DNA of 64,000 bases, from positions 5,492,501-5,556,500 of the forward strand of contig NZ_CP133778.1 in assembly GCF_034347405.1 (NCBI RefSeq), given 5' to 3'. Positions 61,570 to 64,000 of this stretch are shown piece after piece (the stretch's first letter is position 1; every line of letters starts with the position of its first letter). This stretch comes from Pseudomonas sp. CCC3.1 (GTDB taxonomy: Bacteria; Pseudomonadota; Gammaproteobacteria; Pseudomonadales; Pseudomonadaceae). A model generated the notes under the pieces. The model saw only the letters and a program-made list of their open reading frames with translations. It searched no databases and was not told where the DNA came from. The translations under genes were made by a program, and so were the position numbers.

Positions 61570-62646
61570 ATGAACAGCACGAACGCAACCGCTCTGACCC
61601 AACCCGGCGTCCCGATGAGAGTGCGCAATGTCAGCAAACGCTTTGGCGCCTTCAATGCGCTGGATAACGTCTCGCTGGAAGTGGCCGCAGGCGAATTGGT
61701 GTGCCTGCTCGGGCCTTCTGGCTGCGGCAAAACCACCCTGCTGCGGTGCATCGCCGGGCTGGAGCGTCAGGACGATGGCAACCTGTACCTCGGTGAGCGC
61801 GACGTTTCCGACCTTGCACCGCAAGCACGAGACTACGGGATTCTGTTTCAGTCCTACGCCTTGTTTCCCAACCTGACCGTTGAAGCCAACATTGCCTACG
61901 GCCTGGCGGGCAGTAACCGCGATGGGGTGCGCAAGCGCGTTGCCGAGATGCTGGAACTGGTCGGCCTGACCGGCAGCGAGAAGAAATTCCCCGGCCAGTT
62001 GTCGGGTGGTCAGCAGCAACGTGTCGCACTGGCCCGTGCCTTGGCGCCAGCCCCGTCGCTGCTGTTGCTCGATGAGCCGATGTCGGCGCTGGATGCCCGT
62101 GTGCGTGAGCATTTGTGTACCGAGTTGCGCCAATTGCAACGCAGCTTGGGCATCACCACCTTGATGGTGACCCACAACCAGGATGAAGCCATGCTGATGG
62201 CCGACCGCATCGCCGTGATGAACAACGGCAAGGTCGAGCAATACGCCACCCCGCAAGACATCTACGACAAACCCGCCACGCCGTTTGTTGCCGAGTTTGT
62301 CGGGCAAGGCAACTGGCTGCCTTTTCAGCGCAACAGCGACAGCCACGCTCAAGTGGGCGGCCTGAACATGCGCTTGGCTGCGGACGCTGGCCGTGCTGCA
62401 TCGGGCCGTTTGTTTTGCCGCCCCGAAGCGATCAGCGTGAACCCGGTGCTGCACCAGGAAAACCTGTTTGCGGCCCGCGTGCGAGAAATCACCTTCCTCG
62501 GCAACCGCTGCCGCATGCGTTTTGAACTCAACCATTTGCCGGGCCACGCGCTCACCGCAGAGGTCGGCACCCACGACCTGCCGCGCCTCGGCGCCCAAGA
62601 CATCTTCGTCGCGTTGCCGCCGAGCAGCTTGCAGGTGTTTGCCTAA
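61570..62646 (+). CDS. ABC transporter ATP-binding protein, probable 2-aminoethylphosphonate type
   Basis: 358 residues. Walker A is LLGPSGCGKTTLLR, the Q-loop is LFQSYALFPNLTV, the signature is LSGGQQQRVALARAL, Walker B is LLLLDEPMSALD, the switch is THNQDEA, and there is a C-terminal TOBE region. Its match to the PhnT-like 2-aminoethylphosphonate group rests on overall similarity plus the fused permease next to it; an iron or polyamine role cannot be fully excluded. Confidence 0.82.
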   Translation: MNSTNATALTQPGVPMRVRNVSKRFGAFNALDNVSLEVAAGELVCLLGPSGCGKTTLLRCIAGLERQDDGNLYLGERDVSDLAPQARDYGILFQSYALFPNLTVEANIAYGLAGSNRDGVRKRVAEMLELVGLTGSEKKFPGQLSGGQQQRVALARALAPAPSLLLLDEPMSALDARVREHLCTELRQLQRSLGITTLMVTHNQDEAMLMADRIAVMNNGKVEQYATPQDIYDKPATPFVAEFVGQGNWLPFQRNSDSHAQVGGLNMRLAADAGRAASGRLFCRPEAISVNPVLHQENLFAARVREITFLGNRCRMRFELNHLPGHALTAEVGTHDLPRLGAQDIFVALPPSSLQVFA

Positions 62647-62647
62647 G

Positions 62648-64000
62648 ATGGCCGCGCACATGGCCTTGCTGCTGACGGGCAAACAGAGCGCTCAGGTACA
62701 ACTGGGTGACCGCATTTTTGTCGTCGGCGGCAAAGTGCTGCTGTTGCTATTGCTGAGTGTGGCGGTGCTGATGCCCTTGCTGGCGATCTTCTGGCGCGGT
62801 TTCAGTGCCGAAGGCGGCCAAGGTGGCGGTTGGATAGCGGCGCGGGCGTTGGTCACCAGCGACAACTTTCATTGGCTGGTGGGCAATAGCCTCAAGGTAT
62901 CTCTTAGCGTGGCAGCGATAGTGGTGCCGCTGGCGTACCTGTTTGCCTATGCGCTGCAACGCACCCTGATCCCCGGCAAACGCATCTGGCGCGGGCTGTC
63001 GTTGCTGCCGCTGATGGCGCCGTCGATGTTGCCCGGTATTGCGCTGGTGTATCTGTTCGGCAATCAGGGCCTGTTGCGCGGGCTGGTCGCGGACAACATC
63101 TACGGCTTCTGGGGCATCGTGCTCGGCGAAGCGATCTACACCTTTCCTCACGCGTTGATGATTCTGCTGTCGGCGCTGTCGCTGGCCGATGCGCGCCTGT
63201 TTGATGCCGCATCGAGCATGGGCGCAAGCCCCTTCAAGGCCTTTCGCAGCATCACCTGGCCCGGCACTCGCCAAGCGGTGTTCGCCGCGTTCTGCCTGGT
63301 GTTCACCCTGACCATCACCGATTTCGGCGTGCCGGTGGTGGTCGGCGGCGACTACCAAGTGCTGGCGCTGGAAGCCTATAAAGCGGTGGTCGGGCAGCAA
63401 CAGTTTGGACGGGGCGCCTTGATCGGCATGGTCTTGCTGCTGCCTGCGCTGTTCAGTTTTGGCGTCGATGCCTGGTTGCGCCGTCAGCATGGCGACGCCA
63501 TGAGTGGCCGCGCCCAGGTGTTCAAACCGCTGCCATCGAAAGGGCGTGACGGCTGCTATCTGGCCATCGTGTTGCTGATTTGCGCGGCCCTGTTGCTGGT
63601 GTTCGGGATGGCGGTGTACTCGTCGCTGGTCAAATTCTGGCCGTACAACCTGTCGCTTTCACTCAATCACTATCAGTTCAGCGACACCGCTGGCGGCGGC
63701 TGGCTGGCCTACCGCAACAGCGTGACCATGGCGCTGTGCACGGCGTTGATCGGTAGCGTGGTGATCTTCACCGGCGCGTACCTGATGGAAAAGACCCACA
63801 GCCAGAAACGCCTGAATCTGACGCTGCGCATGCTCAGCTTTGTCCCGATGGCAGTGCCAGGTCTGGTGCTGGGCTTGGGCTACGTGTTCTTTTTCAACCT
63901 GCCGGGCAACCCGCTGCACGTGTTCTACGGGACCATGACGCTGCTGGTGGTGTGCACCATTGCTCACTATTTGACCACCGCGCAAATGACTGCCACCACC
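62648..64000 (+). CDS. Fused two-domain ABC permease, probable 2-aminoethylphosphonate type (3' end cut)
   Basis: 451 codons visible from ATG 62648, open to the window end. At least eight helices. The first permease domain has the loop DAASSMGASPFKAFRSITWP; a second begins at about residue 300 (CYLAIVLLICAALLLVFGMA) and continues with MLSFVPMAVPGLVLGLGYVF. The duplicated-permease layout is that of FbpB/PhnU-V-type importers. It starts one base after the ATPase stop. The binding protein is expected beyond the window. Confidence 0.83.
   Translation, partial: MAAHMALLLTGKQSAQVQLGDRIFVVGGKVLLLLLLSVAVLMPLLAIFWRGFSAEGGQGGGWIAARALVTSDNFHWLVGNSLKVSLSVAAIVVPLAYLFAYALQRTLIPGKRIWRGLSLLPLMAPSMLPGIALVYLFGNQGLLRGLVADNIYGFWGIVLGEAIYTFPHALMILLSALSLADARLFDAASSMGASPFKAFRSITWPGTRQAVFAAFCLVFTLTITDFGVPVVVGGDYQVLALEAYKAVVGQQQFGRGALIGMVLLLPALFSFGVDAWLRRQHGDAMSGRAQVFKPLPSKGRDGCYLAIVLLICAALLLVFGMAVYSSLVKFWPYNLSLSLNHYQFSDTAGGGWLAYRNSVTMALCTALIGSVVIFTGAYLMEKTHSQKRLNLTLRMLSFVPMAVPGLVLGLGYVFFFNLPGNPLHVFYGTMTLLVVCTIAHYLTTAQMTATT

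Overview
The window is a chromosomal segment of a Pseudomonas, most likely of the fluorescens lineage. The evidence is gene order: phoB-phoR, the spuI / spuABCDEFGH polyamine locus, tauABCD, lsfA-ssuEADCBF, and rpiA-ilvA...rppH-ptsP...lgt-thyA. It also carries many copies of the Pseudomonas-type REP palindrome (core TAGGAGCGAGCTTGCCTCGC). No rRNA, tRNA or CRISPR array was seen.

Layout. 1-5.1 kb, minus strand: a truncated citrate-type transporter, a CNNM/CBS membrane protein, and phoR and phoB with a Pho box. 5.2-11.3 kb, plus strand: a small secreted repeat protein, then two tandem RHS/TccC-like proteins. 11.4-22.3 kb: polyamine uptake (spuDEFGH) and gamma-glutamylation catabolism (spuABC), with spuI divergent. 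22.4-23.1 kb: a TetR-like regulator. 23.2-42.5 kb: a sulfur-starvation block with taurine (tauABCD), an OprD porin, lsfA, alkanesulfonates (ssuEADCBF), and a metNIQ-type ABC system with a flavin monooxygenase and two SfnB-like oxidoreductases. A REP-associated transposase and a methyltransferase lie inside this block. 42.6-47.5 kb is accessory: an unknown two-domain protein, a gene-poor AT-richer stretch, two SdiA-regulated-domain proteins, and an IS110/IS1111 element that has landed in a REP. 47.5-57.7 kb is housekeeping: rpiA, ilvA, HAD phosphatase, rppH, ptsP, NRDE protein, TSUP transporter, lgt, thyA. 57.7-64 kb: cadR/cadA metal resistance, then a LysR regulator and a probable 2-aminoethylphosphonate ABC transporter cut by the window end.

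The stand-out system is the RHS pair at 5702-11306. Each protein has a TccC-like RHS shell ending in the conserved self-cleavage core. Where these families carry their variable toxin, each instead carries five tandem eukaryotic-type C2H2 zinc fingers with TGEK/TGDK-like linkers. Between core and fingers lies an acidic, hydrophobic-rich segment; in the second protein it holds two copies of a SLSDFD motif resembling eukaryotic acidic activation domains. No immunity gene is present. I infer RHS-encapsulated effectors that act as synthetic-looking transcription factors in a eukaryotic host. I do not know of a description of such a system.

The second theme is REP biology. At least a dozen REP copies, a RAYT transposase flanked by REPs, and an IS1111-type element whose removal restores an intact REP arm occur in one window.
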